Assembly (NCBI GenBank): GCA_041567315.1
Contig: JBFGCA010000028.1
Location: 1 to 44,903 of the forward strand
Direction: 5' to 3'
From: JBFGCA01 sp041567315
Lineage (GTDB): Bacteria; Acidobacteriota; Thermoanaerobaculia; Multivoradales; JAHEKO01
Length of the DNA stretch: 44,903 nucleotides
The notes beneath the pieces are model-generated. The model had not been told where the DNA came from, ran no database searches, and saw nothing but the letters and a program-made list of their open reading frames with translations. The position numbers and the translations under genes are program-made. Position 1 is the first letter of the stretch, and each line of letters begins with the position of its first letter. Shown piece after piece: positions 17,243 through 25,337 of the stretch.

Positions 17243-18427
17243 ATGGCGGCGACTCGGATGAGAACGACCCGTGCTCTGGTCTTGTGGCTGGCGGTGCTGG
17301 TGGTCTCCCGGACACCGGTGGAGGCCCAGTTCGACAAGCTCAAGAAGGTGGTGAGCGGCGCCCGGCAGGTGGCCGGGTTCAGCTTGAGCGAGGAGGAGGA
17401 GATCGCCCTCGGCGAGGCGATCAGCCTCGAGATCCGGTCGCGGTACGGGGTGGCCCAGGACGAGGCAGTGACGCGGTACGTGTCGCTGGTGGGGATGGCG
17501 GTGGCCAGCGAGAGCGACCGGCCCGGGCTGCCGTGGACCTGGGTGATCCTGGAGTCGGACGCGGTCAACGCCTTCGCCGCGCCGGGGGGGTTCGTGCACG
17601 TCACGCGCGGGGCGCTGGCGGTAATGGGGAGCGAGGCCGAGCTGGCCGGGGTGCTGGCGCACGAGGCGGCGCACGTCACCCGCAAGCACACGCTCAAGGC
17701 GCTCGAGAAGTCCAAAGGCATGGAGCTGGCCCGCAGCCAGGCGCCGGGCGGGGCCGCCGGGACCCGGTTCCTGGTCGACGCGCTGGCCGACAAGGCGACC
17801 GAGGCGATCCTCGCCGGCTTCGGGCGCCAGGAGGAGCTGGACGCCGACGAGGTGGGTCTCAGATTGGCGGCGCGGGCGGGCTACGACCCGGCGGGCCTCG
17901 GGGAGTTCCTGTCGACGCTGGCGGCCCGCGGCAGCACCGGCGGCGGCGGGCTGTTCCGCTCGCACCCGGAGACCGAAGAGCGGATCGCGCGCGCCGAGCG
18001 GCAGATGGCGGCCGACGGCCTGGCGGGCGGCGTCCGGGTCGAGGAGCGCTTCGCGGCGAGCGTCCCCTACGAGGTGGCGGCGGTCTCGACCGGCGGACCG
18101 GCGGTCGAGGGGGCACGCGGGGTCGCCGGCTCGTCCGCGAGCCAGGCGGAGTCCGACGGCGAGGGGGCGGAGGAAGGCGACGGCGAGGAGGCCGAGGCCG
18201 GCGAGGGCCAGAAGAAGCGCCGCTTCAAGCTCGCCAAGCTCGGCAACCCCTTCGGCAAGGGCGAGGAGCAGGAGTCGGCCGAGGTCACCGGCGCCGGCGC
18301 CGGCCGCGCGGTCGGCGAGGAGGAGGCGGGCGGCAAGGGCGGCCCGAAGAACCCGGCCCTGGTCGAGGTCCGGATCACCTCGGCCGAGCTGGCCGCTTTC
18401 AAGCGCGAGGGCGGGCTGCCGGCCTAG
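17243..18427 (+). CDS. M48-family metalloprotease, BepA-like
   Basis: The start at ATG 17243 follows GAGGAGGG and yields 394 aa with a signal peptide (MRTTRALVLWLAVLVVSRTPVEAQ). The catalytic core carries the zinc motif HEAAH (VLAHEAAHVTRKH), the substrate-strand NAFAAPGGFVHVTRGAL and the third ligand Glu in EELDADEVGLRLAARAGYDP, as in BepA/YfgC-type periplasmic proteases that monitor outer-membrane protein assembly. The TPR domain of BepA is absent. Instead the C-terminal 130 residues are low-complexity, first acidic then basic (QKKRRFKLAKLGNPFGKGEE), ending in a short conserved-looking segment. It is divergent from the Tat-exported gene, with a 103-bp shared upstream region. Confidence 0.88.
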   Translation: MAATRMRTTRALVLWLAVLVVSRTPVEAQFDKLKKVVSGARQVAGFSLSEEEEIALGEAISLEIRSRYGVAQDEAVTRYVSLVGMAVASESDRPGLPWTWVILESDAVNAFAAPGGFVHVTRGALAVMGSEAELAGVLAHEAAHVTRKHTLKALEKSKGMELARSQAPGGAAGTRFLVDALADKATEAILAGFGRQEELDADEVGLRLAARAGYDPAGLGEFLSTLAARGSTGGGGLFRSHPETEERIARAERQMAADGLAGGVRVEERFAASVPYEVAAVSTGGPAVEGARGVAGSSASQAESDGEGAEEGDGEEAEAGEGQKKRRFKLAKLGNPFGKGEEQESAEVTGAGAGRAVGEEEAGGKGGPKNPALVEVRITSAELAAFKREGGLPA

Positions 18428-18444
18428 CGGCCCGTGGGAAACGT

Positions 18445-18460
18445 CCGGACGCCCGTCCGG
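18445..18460 (+). other. Short hairpin between the M48 protease and cyclase genes
   Basis: CCGGAC-GCCC-GTCCGG forms a 6-bp stem with a 4-nt loop 18 bp after the protease stop. No T-run follows directly, so termination is doubtful; it may only stabilise the upstream transcript. Confidence 0.3.
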
Positions 18461-18498
18461 CCGCGGGGCAGGATTTTCGGCCGCGGCGGGGGGTGCTA

Positions 18499-20424
18499 GT
18501 GCGGCGGCCCGCGGCCGCGGCCGCCGTTGCGCTGCTGACCGTGGTCGGCGCCGTGGCCGCGCGCGGGGCGCGCCGGCGCGCCCAGCGCGAGACCTTCGAG
18601 CGCAAGACGGTCGACTACCGGTTCCGGGCGCTCGGCGACCAGGGGGTGGCCAGCGACGACGTCGTCCTGGTGGCGATCGACGACGCCAGCCTCGAGACCC
18701 TCGAGCCGGCCGTCGGGCGCTGGCCGTGGCCGCGCGACGTCCACGCGGTGCTGCTCGACTACCTGGGCCGCGCCGGCGCCCGACTGGTGGTCTTCGACCT
18801 GCTCTTCACCGAGCGCGACGCCTCCTACCCGGAGGGGGACGCCGAGCTGGCGCGGGCGACCGCCGACTCGGGGCGGGTGGTCCACGCGCTCTATCTCGGC
18901 CGCCAGCCGACCGGCGAGGCCGAGGCGGAGCTGCTGGAGCGCTTCTCGCTGCCGCGAGCCGGCGGCTTCGACCTCTTCGCCGGGGCCGATCTCCCGCTCC
19001 CGGGGCTGGCGGAGGGCGCCCGCGCTCTCGGCCACGTGACCACGGCGCTCGACGCCGACGGGCCCTGGCGGCGCTACCTGCTGCTGGCCGGGCACGGCGA
19101 GCGGCTGGTGCCGTCGCTGGCGCTGGCGGCGGCACTGGCGGCCCGCGGTCTGGACCTCGGGGCGGTCGAGATCGACGAGCGGGCGGTGTCGATCGGCGGC
19201 ACCCGGGTGCCGCTCGACGCCGACTGGCGGCTGCCGATCTGGTTCCACGGCGGTCCCGGGACCTACCGCAAGACCAGCTACGGCGAGCTGTTCTTCTCGG
19301 AGCTGCAGATCGCCGAGGGCGAGGCGCCCGGTCTCGACCCGGCGCTCTTCGCCGACAAGATCGTCCTCGTCGGGCTGGCGGCGGCCGGCCTCCACGACCT
19401 CTTCACCACCCCCTACAGCGGCGGCCGCGGCGACCGCGCCTCGGGGCTGGGGGCGATGCAGGGCTTCGAGATCCACGCCCACGTGCTCGACGCCCTGCTC
19501 CACGGCCGCTTCCTCACCCGGGCGCCGGGATGGCAGGCGGTGGGGCTGGCCTTCCTCGTCGCCGCCGCCACCCTCGCCCTGGCCCTGGGGACGCGGCTGC
19601 GCTTCGCGGTCCCCGGCTTCGTGCTGGTCCCGGCGCTCTATCTGTGGCTGGTCCAGTGGGACTTCGGGAAGCGCTACGAGCTGCCGGTGGTGCCGGTGCT
19701 CCTGTCCTGGGCGATCGCCCTGGTGCTGGGGCTGGTCTACCAGTACGGCGTCGAGTCGGCCGAGAAGCGCAAGGTCAAGCAGATCTTCTCGCGCTACGCC
19801 TCGCCCGACGTCTACGCCGAGCTGCTGGCCAACCCGGCGGCCGCCGAGCTGGGCGGCACCCGGCGCGAGATGACGGTCCTGTTCTCCGACCTCCGCGGCT
19901 TCACGACTTTTTCGGAGAGCCGGCCGCCCGAGGAGGTGATCGAGCAGCTCAACGAGTACTTCGCGGCGATGGTCGAGGAGATCTTCGCCCACCGCGGCAC
20001 GGTCGACAAGTTCGTCGGCGACCTGGTGATGGCGCTCTTCGGCGCCCCGCTCGACGACCCCGACCACGCCGACGACGCGGTGACCTGCGCGCTGGCCATG
20101 CAGCGCCGGCTGCGCGAGCTGAACGCCGACTGGGCGCGCCGTGGCCGCCCCGAGCTGGAGAGCGGCATCGGCATCCACAGCGGCGAGATGCTGGCCGGCA
20201 ACCTGGGCTCGGAGAAGATCCAGAGCTATACGGTGATCGGCGACAACGTCAACCTGGCCTCGCGGATCGAGTCGCTGACCAAACAGTACGAGGCCGAGAT
20301 CCTCGTCAGCGAGGCCACCGCCGCCGCGCTCGCGGGCGACTACGGCCTGGTCGAGCTGGGCGAGGTCACCGTCAAGGGCAAGACCGCCCCGGTGCGGATC
20401 TTCCGGGTGCCGGTCCCGGACTGA
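18499..20424 (+). CDS. CHASE2-domain class III adenylate cyclase
   Basis: The frame opens near GTG 18493 or 18499; the latter is preferred because the G-rich GGCGGGG stretch is then 8 bp upstream (641 aa). A short hydrophobic N-terminus leads into an extracytoplasmic CHASE2 sensor, about residues 30-345 (VDYRFRALGD, VVLVAIDDASLETL, GRWPWPRDVHAVLLDYL, VVFDLLFTERD, DKIVLVGLAAAGLHDLFTTPY). Three membrane segments follow at about 348-420. The cyclase domain has MTVLFSDLRGFTTFSE and DKFVGDLVMALFGAP (two metal-binding Asp and the purine-specifying Lys), then YTVIGDNVNLASRIES with the transition-state Asn and Arg. It should make cyclic AMP in response to a periplasmic signal. Its 3' end faces a cyclic-nucleotide-binding channel gene 25 bp away. 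Confidence 0.9.
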   Translation: MRRPAAAAAVALLTVVGAVAARGARRRAQRETFERKTVDYRFRALGDQGVASDDVVLVAIDDASLETLEPAVGRWPWPRDVHAVLLDYLGRAGARLVVFDLLFTERDASYPEGDAELARATADSGRVVHALYLGRQPTGEAEAELLERFSLPRAGGFDLFAGADLPLPGLAEGARALGHVTTALDADGPWRRYLLLAGHGERLVPSLALAAALAARGLDLGAVEIDERAVSIGGTRVPLDADWRLPIWFHGGPGTYRKTSYGELFFSELQIAEGEAPGLDPALFADKIVLVGLAAAGLHDLFTTPYSGGRGDRASGLGAMQGFEIHAHVLDALLHGRFLTRAPGWQAVGLAFLVAAATLALALGTRLRFAVPGFVLVPALYLWLVQWDFGKRYELPVVPVLLSWAIALVLGLVYQYGVESAEKRKVKQIFSRYASPDVYAELLANPAAAELGGTRREMTVLFSDLRGFTTFSESRPPEEVIEQLNEYFAAMVEEIFAHRGTVDKFVGDLVMALFGAPLDDPDHADDAVTCALAMQRRLRELNADWARRGRPELESGIGIHSGEMLAGNLGSEKIQSYTVIGDNVNLASRIESLTKQYEAEILVSEATAAALAGDYGLVELGEVTVKGKTAPVRIFRVPVPD

Positions 20425-20429
20425 GCTGC

Positions 20430-20465
20430 CCCTACCCGAGCGAGAAGCCCTACCCGAGCGAGAAA
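20430..20465. repeat. 18-bp tandem direct repeat at a convergent gene junction
   Basis: CCCTACCCGAGCGAGAAG (20430-20447) is followed immediately by CCCTACCCGAGCGAGAAA (20448-20465), 17 of 18 bases identical. The second copy encodes the last codons and the TAG stop of the minus-strand channel gene; the first lies between the two stop codons. Confidence 0.9.
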
Positions 20466-21958
20466 AAAGTCCGGATCCGGCGCAGGAAGGTCCTGGGGTC
20501 GGCGGGGACGGCGGCCGAGGCGGCGCGGCCGCGCTCGCCCTCGAGGGCGGCGGCGGTCTCCTGCTGGCGGCGGGCCAGCGCCTGGCTCAGGAACTCGGCG
20601 ATCCGCGGGTCCTCCTCGAGGGTGGCGGCCATGGCGTCCTTGCCCAGCTCGAGCACGCCGCAGTGCTCGCGGGCGACCACCGTCGCGCTCCGCGGCTCGC
20701 CGGTCAGCAGCGACATCTCGCCGAAGAAGGCGCCCTCGCCGAGGACCGCCAGCTCGACCTGCTTGCCGCCCAGCGCGGGGTCGGCCTTGAGCACCCGGAC
20801 CGAGCCGCGCTCGAGGACGAAGAGCGAGCGGCCGGCGGCGTTCTCCTCGACCAGGGTCTCGCCGGCGTCGAACAGCCGCCGCTGGGAGGCCGCCGCCAGC
20901 CGGCGGACGATCTGCGGATCGAGGTCCCGGAACAGGTCGACGGCGCTGAACAGCTCGGTCGCCTTGGCGAGCGCCTTCTCGCCGCGGTGGCGCTCCATGT
21001 CGGGCGCCTCGTGCATGTGGATGGTGCGGATCGGGAATGGGATCTCGATCCCCTGGCGCTTGAGCTGGTACCAGATCCGCGAGTTGACCCCGTCGCGGAA
21101 GCGCGCCAGGTTGCCGACCCGCTTGGTCCACACCCTGAGGAAGTAGGTGATGGCGTGGTCGCCGAAGCTCTCGACGAAGACCCGGGTGGGCGGCCGGCTG
21201 ACCACCCCCGGCGCCGACTGCGCCGCCTGCCGGAGCACCTCCTTGACCTCGGCCGGCGGCGCCCCGTAGGGCAGCCCGATCCGCAGCTCGATCCCCACCG
21301 CCCGCGCCCCCGAGCCGTAGTTGACCAGCCGCGAGACCGAGAGGTTGGCGTTGGGCTCGTAGACGTCGAGACCCTCGCGGGTGCGCAGATGGGTGCTGCG
21401 CCACGACATCTCGACCACCTGGGCGCGGAGCTGGCCGTCGATCAGCAGCCAGTCGCCGGGCTGGAAGGGCTTCTCGAGATCGAGCGCCATCCCCGAGAAG
21501 ATGTTCTTCAAGGTGTCCTGGAGCGCCAGACCGATGACCGCCGAGATCACGGTCGAGGAGACCAGGAGCGGCCCCAGCGCCTGGCCGAGGATGGCCGCCG
21601 CGGCCCACAGGGCGGCGGCCACGATGACCACCAGCCCGAGGACGTCGCGAGCCAGCTTGGGCAGCGACGGCCCCAGCTCGGCGTTCCACGGCCGCTGCAG
21701 CACCAGGGCGTCGACGAGCGCGAAGAGGACCACCGCCGAGAGCACCACCGCCGCCGCCAGGACCAGCCGCACGCCCGGGCCGAGCTCGAAGCCCACCGTC
21801 ATCAGGGCCGCGACAGTGGCCAGCGCCAGCGCCCACAGGTGGTACGTCAACCGCGGCCGGAACCCCGGGAACCGCTTCCGCAGCAACAGATACCCGCCCT
21901 CGAGCAGGACGAGGGCTCCCAGGGCGACGGCGAGCGCTTCGGGCGCCGGGGCAGGCAT
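20450..21958 (-). CDS. MscS-type channel with C-terminal cyclic-nucleotide-binding domain
   Basis: The 502-aa protein starts at ATG 21958 (MPAPAPEALAVALGALVLLEGG); no clear Shine-Dalgarno precedes it, so the start is provisional. Four hydrophobic segments lie in the first 125 residues. Then comes the MscS pore helix and vestibule: VSSTVISAVIGLALQDTLKNIFSGMALDLEKPFQPGDWLLID, followed by the beta domain with MSWRSTHLRTREGLDVYEPNANLS. The C-terminal region from about 345 is a cyclic-nucleotide-binding domain with the phosphate-binding cassette FFGEMSLLTGEPRSATVVA, retaining the Glu and Arg typical of cAMP binding. This is the bCNG architecture, gated by cyclic nucleotide and often insensitive to tension. 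The convergent neighbour is an adenylate cyclase. Confidence 0.92.
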   Translation of the reverse strand: MPAPAPEALAVALGALVLLEGGYLLLRKRFPGFRPRLTYHLWALALATVAALMTVGFELGPGVRLVLAAAVVLSAVVLFALVDALVLQRPWNAELGPSLPKLARDVLGLVVIVAAALWAAAAILGQALGPLLVSSTVISAVIGLALQDTLKNIFSGMALDLEKPFQPGDWLLIDGQLRAQVVEMSWRSTHLRTREGLDVYEPNANLSVSRLVNYGSGARAVGIELRIGLPYGAPPAEVKEVLRQAAQSAPGVVSRPPTRVFVESFGDHAITYFLRVWTKRVGNLARFRDGVNSRIWYQLKRQGIEIPFPIRTIHMHEAPDMERHRGEKALAKATELFSAVDLFRDLDPQIVRRLAAASQRRLFDAGETLVEENAAGRSLFVLERGSVRVLKADPALGGKQVELAVLGEGAFFGEMSLLTGEPRSATVVAREHCGVLELGKDAMAATLEEDPRIAEFLSQALARRQQETAAALEGERGRAASAAVPADPRTFLRRIRTFFSLG

Positions 21959-22323
21959 CGCGACGGCGCGTAGCTTACCCGGGGACGGTTCCGAAACGTG
22001 CCGCCCGTTCCCGGTCCGGATGACCTCACGCGACCCCAACCTGCTCCTGATCGGCGTCGAGCCGCTGGCCGGCCCGGTCTTTCGACTCGTCGGCGATTCC
22101 AGCGCGAGCCCGGAGTCGAGAGGGCGGCGCGGCCCACCCGGAGAGGTGGGCGGTCCCGCCCGGGCGGGTGTTGACCGGGCGGGCGGGGCTCGGAAGATAG
22201 GGGCGCAGTCGTAAGGGTCGAGCTCGCTCATCGGGCGCCGCCGTGCCCGCCCTGCTGGTGAGTGACGCGAGGCGTCGCCGGCAGGGCCCGTCAGGGTCCC
22301 TGCAGCACAGGAGGGTCCAGGCC
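21959..22323. other. 365-bp divergent intergenic region upstream of the 28-heme cytochrome gene
   Basis: No gene is seen here. It holds a perfect 14-bp palindrome CCCGCCCGGGCGGG at 22155-22168, immediately before TTGACC at 22171-22176, a possible -35 element; the downstream -10 (around GATAGG at 22196-22201) is poor. GGAGGG at about 22310 serves the cytochrome ATG at 22324. I found no GG-N10-GC sigma-54 site here, unlike upstream of the two hexaheme genes. Confidence 0.4.
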
Positions 22324-25290
22324 ATGGCACGTCGCAGCTTCTGGGTGGTGACCGGCGTCCTGCTCGCGCTCGGTCTCGGCTGGGGGTTCCCGCCCGCCGG
22401 GGCGGTGCCTCCGGACGGCGGAGTCGAGGGCCCGCACGGCGCCGTCCCGGGGTTCCCGGTCAACAGCTGCTGGGTCTGCCACGACATCGTGCCGGGGGCG
22501 ACCGGCCGCGACTCCGTGATGCGGCCCAACGAGACCTGCTTCGGGTGCCACACCGACGGCGACCCCTACGGCGTCGGCGATCCGCTGATCCCGGACCGGC
22601 CCAGGGCCACCGCGGTCGGCGACCACGTCAGCCTGGTGACCGGCACCACCCGCTTCACCTACGGCGACTTCGGGGTTCTCTGGCCCTTCCCCATCAACGA
22701 GCAGGAGATCCACTGCACCACCTGCCACGATCCCCATCGCACGTTCGACCCCGCCGACCCCGACCCCTCGACCCTCAACGTCAAGTACATCCGCGACCAC
22801 ACCGACGACTACCAGGTCACCACCCGGGGCCGCATCGTCTGGTTCCCCTCCAAGCAGATCCGGGTCATCGACCGCACCGGGGCGACCCCGGTCGAGTTCG
22901 TCAAGACGGTGGACCAGGACATCGTCTACCGGGGACCCGGCGACTTCGCCGACGGCGTCGGGCTCGCCGGGGCCGAGACCGACGTCTGCGAGGTCTGCCA
23001 CACCCTGACGAACCACCATCAGGTCGACGGCACCGCCCCCGGCGGCCAGTCGCACTTCGACGGCGAGGACTGCACCTCCTGCCACGACCACGCCACTGGC
23101 TTCGCGCCCAGCGGCGGCCAGCCGCTGACCGGGCCGCACGCGGTCTTTGGCGACCCCGACTGCGGGAGCTGCCACGACTCGAGCTTCTTCCCCGGCGGGC
23201 CCGACAACCCGGCCGGGCTGGCCAGCGTCTTCTGCGCCACCTGCCACGACCCGGACACGGTCGCCCGCAACCACTCGCACCTGGCCAGCGGCACCGACAA
23301 GTTCGAATACACGCTCGAGTGTCTGACCTGCCACGACCAGCACGGCTGGCAGATCACCAACGTCCTGGGCACCGACAACATCCGCTACGTCCGGGCGACG
23401 ATCGACGAGGTGATCACCGTCCTCGACAAGACCCAGGTGCCGCCGGTCGAGGTGACCAAGACGGTGGCCGGCGACGTGGTGTTCACCGCCCGCACCGGTC
23501 CCGAGAGCTTCGCCGACGGCGACGCCGACTACGCCCGCGACGTCTGCGTCGTCTGCCACACCCTGACCAACCACCATCAGGCCGACGGCGACGCCCCCGG
23601 CGGCCAGTCGCACTTCGACGGCGAGGACTGCGCGACCTGCCACGAGCACCCGGCGGGCTTCGCGCCCCCCGGCGGCCTCAGCGGCCCGCCGGTGGCGGGG
23701 CCCCACGCCGCGATCCCGGGCTACGCCCCCGGTGACTGCCTGGCCTGTCACCAGCTCTACCCCACCGTCCAGGAGATGCAGGACCACTCGACCGAGGTCT
23801 GCCTGGCCTGCCACTCGGAGAGCTGGACCCTGGTCGCGGCAACGCCCGAGCACGTGCACTCGAGCGCGGTGACCGGCAGCACCCGCTTCGATTACAACGT
23901 CGAGTGCGCGGCCTGCCACGCGCCGCACGGCTGGCAGGCCGAGGTCGGCAACGTCGACGGCTCGACCAACGTCAAGTACGTGCGGGCCAACGTCGACGAG
24001 CTGATCACGGTGGTGGACAACACCGTCGACCCGCCGCAGACGGTCACCAAGCAGATCGACACGAACCTCGTCTTCGTCGCCTCGACGGGCCCCGGCAGCT
24101 TCGCCGACGGCGACGCCGACTACGGCCGCGACGTGTGCGTGGCCTGCCACACCCTGACCAACCACCACCAGAACGACGGCACGGCGCCGGGCGGCCAGTC
24201 GCACTACGACGGCGAGGACTGCACGCAGTGCCACCTCCACCCCGAGGGCTTCGGCGGCTTCGGCGGGCCCCACCCGCAGGCCGTCACCGACTGTGGCAAC
24301 TGCCACCTGGGGGCCGACGGCGAGCCGGACCTTCCCGGCATCCACGGCAACCAGTGCGTCTCCTGCCATCCGGCCGGCTTCGGCGCCACCTTCCTCGGCC
24401 CGCTGGGCACCTGGGACGGCGAGTGCTCGGACTGCCACAACCCGTTCGTCGCGGAGACCGGCTTCATGGACGTGCCCACCAAGGGGCACCGCTGCGTGGT
24501 CTGCCACGGCTCGCAGCTCGGCACCGGCGATCTGGAGGACATCCACGAGAAACACGCCGAGGCCGCCAACTGCGTCGTCTGCCACGGCTTCGTCCCCGAC
24601 GCCGGCACCCGGATCGGCTCCGGCGACCGGCAACTCTGCGTCCTCTGTCACGGCTCGCCGCGCAGCAACACCTCGATCCACAAGATCCACAGGAAGCACA
24701 CCGAGAAGGGGCTGAGCTGTCTGGAGTGCCACGCCGGGGGCCGGCCGCCGGTGGACGTGGCGGACGGGCCGCCGGTGGGCGGCGCGGACAACGTCTGCGA
24801 TCTCTGCCACGGCAACCGCGACCCCGGCGACTTCGACGACGGCGACCACAAGAAGCACACCGACAACCGGCTGGACTGCGGCTCCTGCCACCTGGCGGCC
24901 AATCTCCAGGACGACCGGGCGCCGATGCCCGACCGCGACGATCCGGTGCGGGCGATGCTCGACCGGAGCGGCTTCAACGAGTGCAGCCACTGCCACGGCG
25001 GCGGCGAGTCGGGCGACAGCGAGCAGATCCACCAGGAGCACGTGGCCAAACAGTGGCAGTGGTGCTACAACTGCCATCACCCGGCCGACGGGCGCCCGGC
25101 GGGCGACGAGCCGCCGGTGACCGAGCCGGCCGCCGCCTGCCTCCTCTGCCACGGCTCGGGCGAGAGCTACGACGACGCCTTCCCCTTCGACGTCCACGAA
25201 GAGCACGCCAAGAAGGCCAAATGCCACGCCTGCCACCAGACGACGCCGCCGCTGGTCGACTGGCCCCGGGCCTGGCTGGGGGGAGATTAG
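22324..25290 (+). CDS. 28-heme cytochrome c with three five-heme modules
   Basis: ATG 22324 follows GGAGGG and starts a signal peptide (MARRSFWVVTGVLLALGLGWGFPPAGA); the product is 988 aa. I count 28 CxxCH motifs from residue 49 to the C-terminus, about one per 34 residues. Residues about 131-325, 333-520 and 528-680 are three homologous modules. Each opens with a CxxCH followed by a His-containing loop and contains DVCxxCHTLTNHHQ, APGGQSH-x-DGEDC-x-x-CH and two further motifs. Hemes 18-28 lie in a C-terminal region dominated by CxxCHG and 'IHxxH' pairs, where the extra His could be distal ligands. The protein should be periplasmic or secreted and act as a long electron conduit. The next gene follows by 47 bp. 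Confidence 0.92.
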   Translation: MARRSFWVVTGVLLALGLGWGFPPAGAVPPDGGVEGPHGAVPGFPVNSCWVCHDIVPGATGRDSVMRPNETCFGCHTDGDPYGVGDPLIPDRPRATAVGDHVSLVTGTTRFTYGDFGVLWPFPINEQEIHCTTCHDPHRTFDPADPDPSTLNVKYIRDHTDDYQVTTRGRIVWFPSKQIRVIDRTGATPVEFVKTVDQDIVYRGPGDFADGVGLAGAETDVCEVCHTLTNHHQVDGTAPGGQSHFDGEDCTSCHDHATGFAPSGGQPLTGPHAVFGDPDCGSCHDSSFFPGGPDNPAGLASVFCATCHDPDTVARNHSHLASGTDKFEYTLECLTCHDQHGWQITNVLGTDNIRYVRATIDEVITVLDKTQVPPVEVTKTVAGDVVFTARTGPESFADGDADYARDVCVVCHTLTNHHQADGDAPGGQSHFDGEDCATCHEHPAGFAPPGGLSGPPVAGPHAAIPGYAPGDCLACHQLYPTVQEMQDHSTEVCLACHSESWTLVAATPEHVHSSAVTGSTRFDYNVECAACHAPHGWQAEVGNVDGSTNVKYVRANVDELITVVDNTVDPPQTVTKQIDTNLVFVASTGPGSFADGDADYGRDVCVACHTLTNHHQNDGTAPGGQSHYDGEDCTQCHLHPEGFGGFGGPHPQAVTDCGNCHLGADGEPDLPGIHGNQCVSCHPAGFGATFLGPLGTWDGECSDCHNPFVAETGFMDVPTKGHRCVVCHGSQLGTGDLEDIHEKHAEAANCVVCHGFVPDAGTRIGSGDRQLCVLCHGSPRSNTSIHKIHRKHTEKGLSCLECHAGGRPPVDVADGPPVGGADNVCDLCHGNRDPGDFDDGDHKKHTDNRLDCGSCHLAANLQDDRAPMPDRDDPVRAMLDRSGFNECSHCHGGGESGDSEQIHQEHVAKQWQWCYNCHHPADGRPAGDEPPVTEPAAACLLCHGSGESYDDAFPFDVHEEHAKKAKCHACHQTTPPLVDWPRAWLGGD
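22714..24370 (+). repeat. Three ~590-bp in-frame modules, five hemes each
   Basis: Three successive modules of 195-202 codons start at about 22714, 23320 and 23905 (first Cys codon of each). All share the HTLTNHHQ and GGQSH-DGEDC blocks and five CxxCH motifs at matching spacing. DNA identity is high in the HTLTNHH and GGQSH blocks, suggesting duplication of an ancestral pentaheme unit. Confidence 0.8.
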
Positions 25291-25337
25291 TCCGGCCGGC
25301 GCAGACGGCAGCGCACGGCGGGAGGGCGAGGAGACCC

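Noticed and set aside
14752..18498. Plus-strand open frame of over 1200 codons continuing upstream of the adenylate cyclase
   Set aside because: It is antisense to three well-supported minus-strand genes and overlaps the M48 gene; GC-rich DNA produces long open frames by codon bias. Only the part from about 18493 onward has protein features.
22291..25236. 981-codon minus-strand frame opposite the 28-heme cytochrome
   Set aside because: Composition is Val/Ala/Gly/Arg-rich without domains, exactly as expected from the complement of codons in the real gene.
22324..25290. Repeats in the 28-heme gene as a CRISPR or DNA satellite
   Set aside because: They are in-frame coding modules with heme motifs, not short identical repeats with unique spacers.
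23904..25337. Plus-strand frame extending the spermidine-synthase-like gene far upstream
   Set aside because: It overlaps the 28-heme gene in another frame and is Arg/Pro-rich noise; GTG 25338 has a proper ribosome-binding site and hydrophobic N-terminus.
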